A stretch of 64,000 bases of DNA. Origin: Timema cristinae (taxonomy: Eukaryota > Arthropoda > Insecta > Phasmatodea > Timematidae). This document shows, one piece after another, positions 44,569 to 55,755 of this stretch. Every line of letters begins with the position of its first letter. Within the stretch, counting starts at the first letter, position 1. The DNA is taken from positions 118,225,148-118,289,147 of the forward strand of contig JBCFYV010000012.1 in NCBI GenBank assembly GCA_039000515.1, in the 5' to 3' direction. Made by a program: the position numbers and the translations under genes. The notes beneath the pieces were generated by a model that saw nothing but the letters and a program-made list of their open reading frames with translations, ran no database searches and had not been told where the DNA came from.

Positions 44569-45069
44569 ATTAGCGGGAGACCCGCCTCGGTGGCGTAGTT
44601 ATACCTTGATTTTGGTTGGAAGAACAGTAGAGAAAATCAAAACATATTTCTTTGCGGCCAACATTGATAACATTTTACCATATTATTTGTGTTATTTTAT
44701 AGGTATTGTTAATATGTATCAAAAGTAAAATCTGCAGATGACGTGACTTTATGTATGAACATATTAACATTGTTTTAGTAACTTTAGTAACTAACTTCTA
44801 CTGTTCTTCCTACCAAAATCACACTATAGCTAACGCGCTAGACGTGTTGAGCTCGACTGCTGAGGACGGGGAGATCGAGATTAGAATCTCGGTCGGGTGA
44901 ACTGGGGCGGGGGTTTTACTAAATGGTTTTCCACTCTCCCTCCACGCAAATGCTGGTTCACTTCCTCTAATTCGACCTTCCAAATTCCTAATCCATTAAC
45001 GTAATTAGTACTTAAAGCGTATAACCCGAACGGGTAGTAAGACGTGGTGCTTATATTATTAGCGGGAGA
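44569..45069 (+). mobile_element. S1 SINE with 12-bp target duplication, split by a MITE
   Basis: ATTAGCGGGAGA at 44569-44580 is repeated at 45058-45069. Between them lies an S1 SINE whose head is cut after GGTGGCGTAGT and resumes as GCTAACGCGCTAGACG, with B box GAGATTAGAATCTCGG and tail ACCCGAACGGGTAGTAAGAC. A 225-bp element sits in the gap. Confidence 0.95.
44602..44826. mobile_element. 225-bp MITE inserted in a SINE A-box region
   Basis: The left terminus TACCTTGATTTTGGTTGGAA and the right terminus in reverse complement TAGTGTGATTTTGGTAGGAA, both followed by GAACAGTAGA, form inverted repeats of about 30 bp. TA at 44600-44601 and 44827-44828 gives a TA target duplication, typical of Tc1/mariner-like MITEs. 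Confidence 0.88.
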
Positions 45070-45074
45070 AATGC

Positions 45075-45250
45075 TTCAGGCGGCGCGGATATGGTGGCGG
45101 GGGGGTGTATATGGGTGTTTTTTCCTAAGCGATTTCCCACTCTCCTTCACGTAGATTTGGGTATATTTCATCTAAAACCCTACCTTTCTCATCCTTATCT
45201 CATTGCTGTAAATATCCATGTATCCCGGATGGGTAGTAAGACGAGGAAAA
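45075..45250 (+). mobile_element. S1 SINE, head eroded
   Basis: GTGTTTTTTCCTAAGCGATT, CACGTAGATTTGGGTATATT and the tail ATCCCGGATGGGTAGTAAGA. Confidence 0.65.
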
Positions 45251-45675
45251 AACACACACAAAAAATGCCATAGCCAAATGAAAGTCGTGCTTGGAGGTTC
45301 ATGAGGTCAAAACTATTATATAGGGCGACCTATAAAAAATATCAAATAATTTAACTTTTTATCTCCACAACCGGTTCGATCGTGGATTCATTATTCCATG
45401 ATCTTACCAACCTATTTAAAAATTCTGTTGGATTTTACTTTTTCGGAAACAGGTTTATCCGGTAGTTGTATACTTCCTTTACAACCTAGAGAATTTGTTC
45501 AATGAAATTGCTACTTTGGCGGCGCAGTTTTTAAAACAACCTTGATCATCCATTATGTTCTCCTGGTAGCAATGCGAGCCAGCAGGTTTCAGTATTTTAG
45601 GTAGTTTCATTAATTTAAATGAATCTATATCGAAAAAAAATGCATGTTAATAGAAAAAATATCATCATTATTATT
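45251..45675. other. No gene recognised
   Basis: AT-rich; nothing noted. Confidence 0.4.
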
Positions 45676-45940
45676 ATCACTGCGTCTTACTACCCGTTCG
45701 GGTTATACGCACTTACGCTAATGTGTAATGGTAGGGTGATTGTGAGATGAAATGGAGGACCTACAGTTTAACGTGGGATCCGAACCACGGTGGAAGTCTG
45801 GCATTCCCCACATTCACAAGTTGTGATTAATACACGTCTTGTCAGAGGTGAAGGAAGGGTTTGGCAATCAGATAAATCTTTGCCGGGACCGAGGATTGAA
45901 CCCACACCCCAGCACCTTACCCCTAGACCACCAGGTCACC
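45676..45940 (-). mobile_element. S2 SINE
   Basis: On minus: GGTGACCTGGTGGTCTAGGG, GTAAGGTGCTGGGGTGTGGG, B box GGGTTCAATCC, full body, and the shared tail ending in a (TAA)n-like stretch. ATATCAT motifs on both sides may be remains of a target duplication. Confidence 0.88.
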
Positions 45941-46054
45941 TTAAATATATATCATTTATTGACATGTTTGTAGAGTATTTATCGTACGAATTAGAAACAC
46001 ATGTTTTACCAGTTTTTGAGCCATACTTTTCATTATTCTTTTACTCGCATAGGC

Positions 46055-46290
46055 AGTGATCGTGTTAGTCTAAAGTGTCACTCTTATGTTAAACTGGATT
46101 GCTGGTGACGGAAAGATCAAGGTTTAAAATTCTGGTCGAAATGTACTGAAGGAGGGTTTTTTCTAAACCGTTTCCCCACTCTTCCCCTAAGAAAATGCGG
46201 GTACATTTACTCTAAAATGCTAAATCTATCATCTCTATTCCATTAGCGTAATTAATGTATGCATATAATTCGAACGGAAAAAAAGTTAAG
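46055..46290 (+). mobile_element. S1 SINE, diverged
   Basis: GTGTCACTCTTATGTTAAAC, the B-box-like AAGGTTTAAAATTCTGGTCG, body AAGAAAATGCGGGTACATTT, tail ATTCGAACGG. Confidence 0.65.
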
Positions 46291-46431
46291 TATAAGGACA
46301 ATAGCATTGTGAGTACTAGCTCATTTTGGGAATATATTTTAGTTATTTATGTCAACCTCATTCCTACTTGAGGAAAAATAAAAGCGGTTTATTTAAAAAT
46401 TGATCCAACTATTTCCAATATCAGCAAATGT

Positions 46432-47770
46432 TCATACATCTTCCAACGGATCCTGGACTCGTAGTCTTTTACTAGTCATTATCGATCTCAAGTAAGTCTT
46501 GACCCTTTTCATGTCTGGAAAACTTCTTTCATAAGCTGCTGAACAATCCGAAGAAGTATGCAGAGGTTAGGAAAAATTACTTCCATTTTTTTAGGTCACT
46601 AAAACGTATATAAATGATTGTTGTTTTTTTATTGACAGTGTTCTTAGCTAAAAACACTTCGGAATGAAACTTTTCTAATTGCGATAAAAGAATCCTTTGT
46701 ATTTTTCAGCAAACGATTGTATGTAATTTTTTCACCTGTAGAAACATTTCACTTCCAGGGTGACAAGCACTTAGTGCATAATTTACAAGCCATTCTTAGT
46801 GAATCCATGTTCCAACTCACCAACCAGATTGTCAATTATCTCAACTAGATTATATTTTACCATTTTCCACTTAGGGTATGTTCTGCTCCCTTATTTCGCC
46901 CGGTAACGCCAATATAATCATCCCTTATTTCGCCCGGTAACTCAAATATAATCATCCCTCAACGCCCGGTAACTCAAATATAATCATCCCTTATTTCGCC
47001 CGGTAACTCAAATATAATCATCCCTCAACGCCCGGTAACTCAAATATAATCATCCTCAACGCCGGTAACTCAAATATAATCATCCCTCAACGCCCGGTAA
47101 CTCAAATATAATCATCCCTCAACGCCTGGTAACTCAAATATAATCATCCCTCAACGCCGGTAACTCAAATATAATCATCCCTCAATTTGTGATATGGTAA
47201 TGTTCTATATTTTGATTATGTTGGTATATCAAAGTTATGTGCTTTTCCACAGGATGCCATCCTAGTAAAATAAAAGTATTCGTGAGATATTTTTTTCTTT
47301 CAGTGAAGTTATTACTGTGTTTATTACGCTTTGAGATTCCCCAAAATTCACAACTTTTTTCTGAAGTAGCGTGGATGCCCCATTTGCTAGTTCCGATATA
47401 TCTTTAAACTATTTCCAAAACAATTACAAAACTGGCTTAGTAGTCCCCAGGACTCTGCTGCTTCTTTATTTCTAGACGAGTTGTTTTAGTGCTACTTTAG
47501 TTGAAGCAAAACTTTCAGATAAAATATCTCTCTCCTATTTGCATAGCCAATATTTATAACTTTGAAGAGGTACTTCCAATACTTGCTCTCCAGGATAAAC
47601 ATCCTTTTTGACTATACATCCAACAAAACTTAATTCAAACTAGGTCTACGTGCATGGCAATGCAAATAAACACGAGGATTATCAACCATTTGTCATTTCA
47701 AGTTTTGGACTCCATTAATGCAGTCTGACATCACTGATGCACAGAATATGGACATCAATTGAGATTTACT
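46432..47770 (-). pseudogene. Decayed hAT transposase containing a minisatellite
   Basis: The N-proximal part gives DCINGVQNLK, a stop, then VDNPRVYLHCHARRPSLN and VLLDV between stops, matching the hAT motif GVQ...P-A-YVHCYAHRLNLVLLDV. The 3' end gives SAAYERSFPDMKRVKTYLRS and IMTSKRLRVQDPLEDV then TGA, the ERSFS-LK-IKTYLRSTM--ERL dimerisation motif. Numerous stops and frameshifts. The 32-34-bp array at 46888-47185 interrupts it. Confidence 0.75.
46888..47185. repeat. 32-34-bp minisatellite, about 9 units
   Basis: Two unit types alternate: CCCTTATTTCGCCCGGTAAC then TCAAATATAATCAT (34 bp) and CCCTCAACGCCCGGTAACTC then AAATATAATCAT (32 bp), the short form dominating to the right. It lies inside the hAT relic. 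Confidence 0.93.
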
Positions 47771-48079
47771 GGAATCACATAGCTCGCCTATTAAACAATA
47801 ATAACATCGTACTTTACGTAGCATAATGCTATCGTACAAATAATCTAAATTAATAATGGGTTGATTTTAATTTTTTAAATATCCAGTTATGTTTTGGGAG
47901 GATCAAGCCCCCACCCCCGTATTCCAGCCTATTACCTCCTCTGTGTTTGACCTTTTTGAATGTGGGGTGCAAGGCAATATTATAAATATGTAGCTGAGTT
48001 TAGTGGATAATGTTATATTAGGCGCCAGCCCAGTCTCTAACAGATACATCATTTAGGATTTCACGCGAAGTCAGCTCTT
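47771..48079. other. No gene recognised
   Basis: Flank of the hAT relic; no terminal inverted repeat identified. Confidence 0.4.
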
Positions 48080-48570
48080 GGTTGTTTCGGTCATTTTTTA
48101 AATTTTCAAAACATGAGGTAGCTTTGTTCCCCCCTCCGCCCCCAAAAAAATATGCCAAGCTTCATAGCGTCAATAACAAATTTAATCTCTCTAGGACTCA
48201 ATTTGTATGTTGCGCACACCATCTTGGATCCGCCCTCTTGAATATTTTTCGAGTTTCGTATTTTTCTCGTAAAGGTGGCGTGCTATATAACGTCCATACC
48301 AAATTTCATTTCTCTAGGGCAGTGCCTCATTCAACCAATGATGCTCTTACTCCGCGGTACATAAATGCGTCTAGTTAGGGAGTACGTAAACTGTAATATA
48401 TATTTATGTATAGCTTAAAATATGCTCCAACAACTTTGGGATGCAAAGTTGTAGAGAAATTATATCTGGGGGTACACAAACAGAAAAGGTTGAATACCAC
48501 TAGAATGGGCTCTAAGGTGTCTGTAATTGGGAGAAAGAGCCCCTGAAGGACAGACAGACAGACATCGTAT
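48080..48570. repeat. Probable interspersed repeat ending in CAGACAGACAGACATCG
   Basis: Contains ATAGCGTCAATAACAAATTT, CCAAATTTCATTTCTCTAGG and a short GACA run at 48548-48566, in the layout also seen at 43205-43760. The open frame across it (48082-48378) has no motif. Confidence 0.45.
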
Positions 48571-48900
48571 GGATTGTATGTAGTTATTTAGTGAGAATAA
48601 CATGAATAACAATGTGTGTGTTGTAAATTGAGGCCGGCCGACCGGAGCCACGACCACAGTCACGCTGAACGCACGCCCTCAAGGTGAAGGTGGTAAAGAC
48701 GGTCAGTGACTGACGTAACAATAGTTGGATAACACAAACACTGCGTGGGGTGGAGACTGCATTGGTGTTTACGGCATCAGACCCCTAAAGATTTATATCT
48801 CCTGCGCTTGGGGAGGTCAAGAATCGACTCTCGACCAGGTGAAAAATAGCCGCGGATTCCTCAAATTTGATATAAATATATACAGTATATGTTGTTTTTT

Positions 48901-49152
48901 TGTCACCGTATTTTACTACTCGTTCGGTTATCCACCTATAAACTAAGCTAATTTTTTTTAGGGATGAGATAGGTTGAATTTAAAGTAAATGTACCCGCAA
49001 TAACGTGGAAGGATAGTGGACATGTATTTAGGAAAAAATCTCCTCCGTATACTCGACCGGAGTCTCACCCGCCACCCATCTCCCGTCATTGGCAACATTA
49101 GTATATTACGAGAGTGACGCCTTTAACCGTTCTACCACCGGAATAGGTTGAC
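48901..49152 (-). mobile_element. S1 SINE
   Basis: On minus: CCTATTCCGGTGGTAGAACG, GTTAAAGGCGTCACTCTCGT, the B-box region GGGTGAGACTCCGGTCGAGT, body CCACGTTATTGCGGGTACAT, tail CCGAACGAGTAGTAAAATAC. Confidence 0.78.
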
Positions 49153-50244
49153 CCATCGCCTCTCCGCGCTAATGGAAGTGCATTTCTACTAAATTACTCT
49201 ACCCTTTGCTGTGCCGTGCATTAAGCATTTAATAATCCTGGTGTTATAAGTAATAGAATGAAAGTTAAAAAAATTAGGACCATAAACTTTGAAGAAACGC
49301 ACACAGTTCCTTGTCTGCCTCGAGACAGCAGCGAGTCCACAACGTCGCAAAGGATACAAGCGCACTCGTCCAGCGACCGGAGAATAAGTTTAATGATATA
49401 ACACACAAAGTAGACACACTCCAGCCAGACTTGTAACACTCCATATGGCGCCCGAGGAAGCTGATTGGTTTCAGGAATAATCATCCCAGGCTATACCTTA
49501 GGACCTTAAGGCTTGTTCACAATACATATAGCAAATGGTTCCCGTTTCAAGATCGATTTTAAGTTTTATGCTGCTCGGTTGGCAGTTGTGCTGACTAACT
49601 TCAAACTTATGTGCGCCGCGCCGTCTTATCAGATCTAAGTTGACCTCAAATAAGTGTCCTAAAACTATATTCAGTTGTGATCTTATCCATTAGGTCGTGA
49701 TTGTCGATCAAATTTCTGGTCAAGCCAAACCACCAATTATCTCCCATTGTTTGATTCTCCGATCATCTCGATGGGAGACGAAGCCTACAAGTTTTAATAA
49801 CTGAATTAGTTTTTGCATACTTGTTCAAGTGATTAATAAAAGTAAAGTGCGTGTTTTAATATATTTATTTTGAGCGTGACTTATTTTTTTAGTAGTGTCA
49901 ATATTTTTATGGTGTTTTTCAGACCAAGTTTTTCAACTATACAATAAAGTTACAGAGAATTGTTGAGATCCAAAACAGTTACAGGAAAGAAATTAGATTT
50001 TTTAAATCATAGAGAAATACAATTTGAAATAAGGCTTACAGCGAGTACATTTTAATGAGTATATTTTTAACATTACTACAAAAATGTTTAAAACATTTAT
50101 CTTAAGAAACGTGTTCAAAAATTGCACTTTATTGAAATGAAAATGGCTACCAGACAAAGTTTATACATGTACGGATTTAGGTCATTCCACAGTCAGATTT
50201 ACTAAGTACAGTGCTATTTACAGTGTTGCCATGTTTGTTTTTGA
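49153..50244. other. No gene recognised
   Basis: An 87-residue open frame at 49221-49484 (minus) is hydrophobic but matches nothing I know. Confidence 0.4.
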
Positions 50245-50455
50245 GCACCACGTCTTACTAACCGTTCGGGTTATACGTCTATGTACTAATCACACTAATG
50301 TGTCAGGGATTATTGAAGGGTTGAATCGAGAGGAAGTGTACACACATTTGCGTGGAGGGATATTTGAAAGATACCATTAGGAAAAACCACCCTCAGTAAC
50401 AACCGAACCGCGGATCAAACCTGAATACCGTCTTCGGCACAAGTTATATTTACTT
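50245..50455 (-). mobile_element. S1 SINE, head partly lost
   Basis: Tail ACCCGAACGGTTAGTAAGAC on minus, body CCACGCAAATGTGTGTACAC, the B-box-like GGTTTGATCCGCGGTTCGGT. Confidence 0.75.
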
Positions 50456-50754
50456 AGATAGCGGATCAGATATGTCGGCAGAACGTTTTTTTTTTACTTG
50501 GGGATTTTATCTGGACCAAGTATTGTTCTGGTGATGAATAATTGCGTTTGATCCCAATATGCTTTGATGCGACTCACAAAATTGGCTTGATCTAGGACCA
50601 AGCTGATTGGTAGTCCGGTGATTGAAGACTCAATCTGCGCTTTGTGCAATATGGCTCTTAGAAGTGACGCACAAAATAGCTTAGAACTTTTTATTTTATT
50701 TTAAAGTGTATGACATCTTTAACCGGGAGATGTATATTATATATTTTCTCGTTC

Positions 50755-51018
50755 GGTCGCCTGAGTATGTGAACTTTTTCTGTGGGTACAGAACGTTACC
50801 CAGGGTACACCTTGGAGGTTGTCCACACGTGGTACCCACAAGGAGATGATGTGATGTTGATAGTGATTATGAAGGTGTGGAGCCAAGAGTAATCTCAAAC
50901 CTAACTGGAACCTAATTAGCCAAACCCTGGCGATCCCCCTTCTGGTACCAGTCGGGAATCGAAGCCGGTACTTATAGATTGGTATCCAGGTGCACTGACC
51001 ACTACACCACAGGGACGG
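50755..51018 (-). mobile_element. S4 SINE
   Basis: On minus: CCGTCCCTGTGGTGTAGTGG, TCAGTGCACCTGGATACC, the B-box region CGGCTTCGATTCCCGACTGG, CCAGGGTTTGGCTAATTAGG and a GTGTACCCTGGGTAACGTTC end. Confidence 0.75.
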
Positions 51019-51504
51019 TTAGCCTAGCAGTGAGATATCAGTACAGGTGGCGCTCTCAACTTAGTGTTTATCAAGTGTGGGTGCTCCTCAGGGTGAGACA
51101 AGAGGACTCATTATCCGGCATCTTGGGCGTGGGGTCTACGACAGGAAATGTACCCCCCACCCCCCTCACTACTCGTCCAATCTTCATAACAGTCCATACA
51201 TGAATACCAACACTGATTATTACCATAACTTGTCCCGTGCCTCGGACACACGGCCGATGTTTCCCTACTCAATTCACGAGAGAAACTTGTAAGGACGGCA
51301 CCAACGAGGTAGCTATTACGAAACAAACGATGCGCAATCACATCACCATTGTTTTCATCCGTGTTTCGGGAATAGTTAATGATGCGAACCGAAATTAAAA
51401 TTCCTTTCAAAAAATCTTTTGTGCATACAAAGAGAGTCGAAACCTTAAATGTATATTTTGAAACAAACCATTTTATATAAATTAAAATATTCATTTATTC
51501 AAAC
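51019..51504. other. No gene recognised
   Basis: A poly-C rich patch near 51150-51165; the open frame at 51111-51494 (minus) has no motif. Confidence 0.4.
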
Positions 51505-51662
51505 CACCCGCTTCAGTGTCCAAACGGTCTAAGGCGTCTCTCTCGTGTTAGATTGGCCTGCTGATGACGGGGAGATCATGGTTCGAATCCTGTCGGGTCC
51601 TACCATGGGTGGTATTATTCCTAAATGTTTTCTCACTCTCCTTCCAAGCAAAAAGCGGTAGA
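51505..51662 (+). mobile_element. S1 SINE, 5' half
   Basis: ACCCGCTTCAGTGTCCAAAC, GGTCTAAGGCGTCTCTCTCG, B box ATGGTTCGAATCCTGTCGGG; the sequence diverges after the body start, so the tail is lost. Confidence 0.8.
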
Positions 51663-51943
51663 TTTAAAGTCTTTGGTAGAGGCTACGGAGAAGGGAGATA
51701 AAGGGGGGCGGGAGAACTTCCGGTACGAACCCCCCCCGCTTGGCAAAACTCCCGCTCAGGAATTACTCACTACCACAACACAAGGTTTTAAAAAGAGAGC
51801 AATAATTTTCCAAAAGTATGCAAGGTCCATGAATGCAATGAGGTCAATTCGAGTGCGTTCACCCGGGTTTTAGAGCCTTACACAATGTGGCAACGTCGCG
51901 CAGGTGCGAACACAATGACCCGTGAGTGCTCCCAAGACTCTTT

Positions 51944-52671
51944 TTAAGCCAGGTACACACGACACAACATCTTGTACAAAAAGATGTGCAAGAAATTATA
52001 CAGCATAAAAAGTTTTATCTAAAGACTTTTCGCGCGGCAAATGCGGTTGCATACAATATTGTAAGAGACAGTTTCTTTAATTCCGGTGGAATAGTAACGG
52101 ATAGAAAATAAATCACCCGCTTCGGTGGCGAATGGTCAAACGCGCTACTCTCGCAGTAGACTGGGAGATCTAGGTTAGAATCCTGGTCGGGTGTAATGAG
52201 GGTGGTTTATGCAAAATGGTATTCCACTATCCCTTAGGCAAATACCAGTACACTTCCTATAAATATAGCCTTCTTAATCCCTTAAACCATTAGCGTATAC
52301 CCGGAGGGGTAGTAGGACGCGGTGCTAAAAAAATATATAGTAAATAAATCAATGATAAAATATTGAGTTTATTATTTATATTTAAGACAAATATAACTTT
52401 AATTGTAACAGTTTTTACTAATAATTTGATTCCTAATAAATATATTATCAATTAGTTAACGTCTAGCAGATACAGTTATCTATTGTTAACAACCCAGAAG
52501 TTGTACAATAAAAATTGCCGGTATAGATTGTGCTCGAATCCCTGAAACTGTATATTATATTAAGTTGTGCAGATCCTGTACAATCTTTAGTGTTCACACA
52601 ATCACACGACGCCATATTTAGGCTACAGTTATTTCTTGTACGATAAGTTGTGTCGTGTGTACCTGGCTTCA
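51944..52671. mobile_element. DNA element with perfect 21-bp terminal inverted repeats
   Basis: GCCAGGTACACACGACACAA plus C at 51948-51968 is exactly complementary to 52647-52667. Outside are TTAA (51944-51947) and TTCA (52668-52671), which may be a decayed TTAA duplication as made by piggyBac-type elements; the superfamily is not certain. The element is 720 bp and holds an S1 SINE. Confidence 0.8.
52106..52351 (+). mobile_element. S1 SINE with 10-bp target duplication, nested
   Basis: AAATAAATCA at 52106-52115 and 52342-52351 flank an S1 copy (CCCGCTTCGGTGGCGAATGG, B-box region CTAGGTTAGAATCCTGGTCG, tail ACCCGGAGGGGTAGTAGGAC). It lies inside the element at 51944-52671. Confidence 0.88.
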
Positions 52672-52871
52672 CAACGAGGCCCATTCAACAATAGACTGTA
52701 AGACAAGTGCACCAGCTGACGTCACTCTCAACGCTAAAGTTATAATAAAGGCTCAGAAAACAAATGAATCGCTCCGAAACAAACAAATGAATCGCTCCGA
52801 ACAAAACAAATAGTCGACTCACATCATAGGTGTGATAGCCGTGTTTATTATTATTATTATTTTTACTTGAG

Positions 52872-53239
52872 GTAGGTATCACTAAGAAGAGATGAGGGTG
52901 GGGGGGGGTGGGGGCACGAGTAAAGGTGTTTTTGTAGTTTCAAAGCAAACCATTTCTTTTCGTAGAAATAGATCAAAGATTTCTTCAAAAGAAGAAACAT
53001 TAAGTTACAGTTTCTTCACACGGTGATATCAAAAGTTGTTAGATATCTGTCATGAGCAAAGCGGGATTTTGATGAGGATTTTTATTTTAATTAAGAGAAA
53101 ATGTTGTCATTAAATTCCAGGACATCCTTGACAGATATAAAAAATTATTTTTTTACTGGAGAAATATTTGATATATTTTGACAAAAAAAAAGTTTGACAT
53201 AAAAACTGCAGAAATACTGGTTTTTCTCGCGTCCCCGAT
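52872..53239. mobile_element. Foldback MITE family E, copy 3
   Basis: From about 52912 (CACGAGTAAAGGTGTTTTTG) to CTCGCGTCCCC at 53229-53239, with arms sharing AAATATTTGATATATTTTG and complementary words. Right terminus in reverse complement: GGGGACGCGAGAAAAACC. Confidence 0.7.
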
Positions 53240-53246
53240 ATCCCCA

Positions 53247-53447
53247 CCTTAACGTGCACTTTCTGAACCGACTGATTATATCAGCACACGACTTACAAAC
53301 TGAATTAAATCTAGAACAGATCTAACATCCAGCCTCCATTCGATCATTAATAGTTGTGAGAGTGAAACCCCCATTTCACCAATGATACATTTTTAGGACC
53401 TGCCAGGGATAGAACCCGGGATCTGTAGCTCAGTTGACACACACTGA
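53247..53447 (-). mobile_element. S3 SINE
   Basis: On minus: CAACTGAGCTACAGATCCCG, B box GGGTTCTATCCCTGG, ATTGGTGAAATGGGGGTTTC, a body with TTTAATTCAGTTTGTAAGTC, and the end AGAAAGTGCACGTTAAGG. Head resembles an alanine-type tRNA. Confidence 0.78.
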
Positions 53448-53475
53448 GGAGCTACTAAAGTATTAATATATTTAA

Positions 53476-53662
53476 TTTCTATGCACCAGGTCTTAGTACC
53501 CGTCTGGGTTATACGCAAGTTATTTACTAATCAAAATAATGTGCTAGATATGAGAAAGGTTGAATTTAGAGGACAGTCCCCTAAACTGGAATTGAAGCCC
53601 GATCTCTCTGTCAATTACAGTCCAGTATTTTGCGCGAGTGACGCCTTAAGCCGGGTCCACAC
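53476..53662 (-). mobile_element. S1 SINE
   Basis: Tail ACCCAGACGGGTACTAAGAC on minus, a shortened body, the B-box-like GGGCTTCAATTCCAG, and GCTTAAGGCGTCACTCGCGC near the head. Confidence 0.72.
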
Positions 53663-53838
53663 TTGTGTCTTATCCTAGTAAGGTACCCCCGTTGCAATCA
53701 TGGCAAGGTACACGTGACACGTTAGAAATAAGATTCCGGCAAATCCAATCTTCGTTCCGTTATTTAAATCAGTCGTGCCGTATCCTAGCCCCGTAGCTCC
53801 CTTTCAGACTAGTGGAGGGTTACGGCGACGATACGAAG

Positions 53839-54080
53839 GACCCACTTCGGTGTCCGCGTGGTCTAACGCGCTACTCTGGCAGTAGACTTGACTGCTGATG
53901 ACGAGGTTCGAATCTCGGTCGGGTGTACTGAGGGTGGTTTTTACCAAGTGGTTTTCCACTCTTCCTCCACGCAAATGCGGGTAAACTTCTTCTAAATATA
54001 ACATTCCTTATCCCTAAATCCATTAGTGTAATAAGTATATACACGTATAACTCAAACGGATAGTAAGACGCGGTGCTAAA
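53839..54080 (+). mobile_element. S1 SINE, full length
   Basis: CCCACTTCGGTGTCCGCGTG, GTCTAACGCGCTACTCTGGC, B box GAGGTTCGAATCTCGG, CACGCAAATGCGGGTAAACT, tail CTCAAACGGATAGTAAGACG. GATACGAAGGA before and GATACGGGGAT after may be a worn target duplication. Confidence 0.9.
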
Positions 54081-54134
54081 AAAAAGATACGGGGATATGA
54101 TACATGTCCCGGCCTTGACTAGTGGTGTTAAACT

Positions 54135-54136
<2 letters not shown>

Positions 54137-54173
<37 letters not shown>

Positions 54174-54176
54174 CGC
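54137..54176. repeat. (GT)n(GC)n microsatellite
   Basis: About fourteen GT repeats followed by six GC repeats. Confidence 0.95.
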
Positions 54177-54289
54177 TTACCCCCAGAAATAATTTCTCTT
54201 GTACCTCATAGTTGTTGGTCCATAATGCAAGCTATAAACATGATATAATCTACATATAAAATAAATAAATTGTGCTCACAGATCGCATG

Positions 54290-54916
54290 TTCTTTCGGCC
54301 GGTTTCTTGATATATATTCTGGACGCAAAGCCCGAAAACGCCCAATGGAAGGTTTTTCTCCCTCAATCCTAGGATTGGACGTTTTAAAATGATCAAAGCA
54401 CGAAGTTCTATTCAATTTCGAGCTTTGGCTATATCCAAACAGCAAAACCTAGGGTTGTGCAAACTAAACGACCAAAGCTTGAAATAACATTTTAGTTCGT
54501 TTCTTGACCAGACAGAGCAGGTGGCGCGCGCCCAATTTTGAGCAACCACATGAATTCAAGAGGGCAGGTGGATCTCATTGATATCAAAAAAACCGGACAG
54601 AGATTACAAATTTATTTTAAATTATTGAGACCCCTGACCAAGTTTGTTGTTTTGAAACCTAACCTAACTAGCCTAGCCTAACGACTGTGTTTGAAACTTT
54701 GGTCGTTTAGTAATTGCACAATCCGAGATTTGGCTGTTGGAAGACGGAAAAAAAACGAAATATAATAGGACTTCATGCTTTGGACATTTTAAAACTTCCA
54801 ATCCTAGAATTGAGAAAAGAAAAAAAAAAACCGTCCATTGGCTGTGTTCGGGCTTTGCGTCCAACATATAATATAAGCTTGGTGAATACAACCATTCGAT
54901 CATCGAAACCGGCAGA
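54290..54916. mobile_element. Large inverted repeat, ~200-bp arms
   Basis: 54290-54490 matches the reverse complement of 54690-54916: both arms share GGACGCAAAGCCCGAAMAC, CCTAGGATTGG / CTAGGATTGGAAG and CTAAACGACCAAAG in the same order. The spacer of about 200 bp is unrelated. Arms are about 75-80% alike by eye. It is non-coding and fits an old long-TIR element. Confidence 0.7.
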
Positions 54917-55271
54917 GCTTTAAATTATTAGCGGGAGGGGGAAGAGAACGAACCCATTTTCACTTTAAACTAGAAAATAGGAATTATTTCGAACCAAATG
55001 AGTAATAAGAATAAAATGATAACGGAATTAATAATCCTAAAATTCAAATAAAAAACGTTATCTTAATCATTTCACCAAACGTGTATGTTTCAATTTCTTT
55101 ACTGGACTAGTGTGGATGAGTAGCATACACGACACGCATGCCACATCTCATGGGGGGGAGGGGGAGTAGACCCCCCTCAGCCCATCGTAAAACTGACAGT
55201 GAAGATGTGTCACGCACCTCACTCACCAACCGTCAGATGATGGGAACGGACTACTACTGCCTGGTTTGTTA

Positions 55272-55755
55272 TGAGGTTGTGGTGAAATATAACTGTTCTT
55301 GGGTAAACCTTGGCCATCGCGAGGTTGTGGGTGAAATATAACTATTATTGGTAAACCTTGGCCATCGCGAGGTTGTGGTGAAAAATACCTTGCCATCGTG
55401 AGGTTGTGGTGAAATATAACTATTTTGGGTAAACCTTGGCCATCGTGAGGTTGTGGGTGAAATATAACTATTATTGGGTAAACCTTGGCCATCGGAGGTT
55501 GTGGTGAAATATAACTATTATTGGGTAAACCTTGGCCATCGCGAGGTTGTGGGTGAAATATAAACTATTATTGGGTGTAAACCTTGGCCATCGCGAGGTT
55601 GTGGTGAAATATAACTATTCTTGGGTAAACCTTGGCCATCGTGAGGTTGTAGTGAAATATAACTATTATTGGGTAAACCTTGGCCATCGTGAGGTTGTAG
55701 TGAAATATAACTATTCTTGGGTAAACCTTGGCCAACGTGAGGTTGTGGTGAAATA
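55272..55755. repeat. 48-bp minisatellite, about 10 units
   Basis: The unit is GGCCATCGCGAGGTTGTGGT, GAAATATAACTATTATTGGG, TAAACCTT. Some units are 49 bp (GTGGGTGAAA) and one is shortened (near 55378-55400). Confidence 0.93.

Noticed and set aside
54137..54176. Z-DNA-forming regulatory element
   Set aside because: A (GT)n(GC)n run can adopt Z-DNA but nothing nearby indicates a promoter; reported as a microsatellite.
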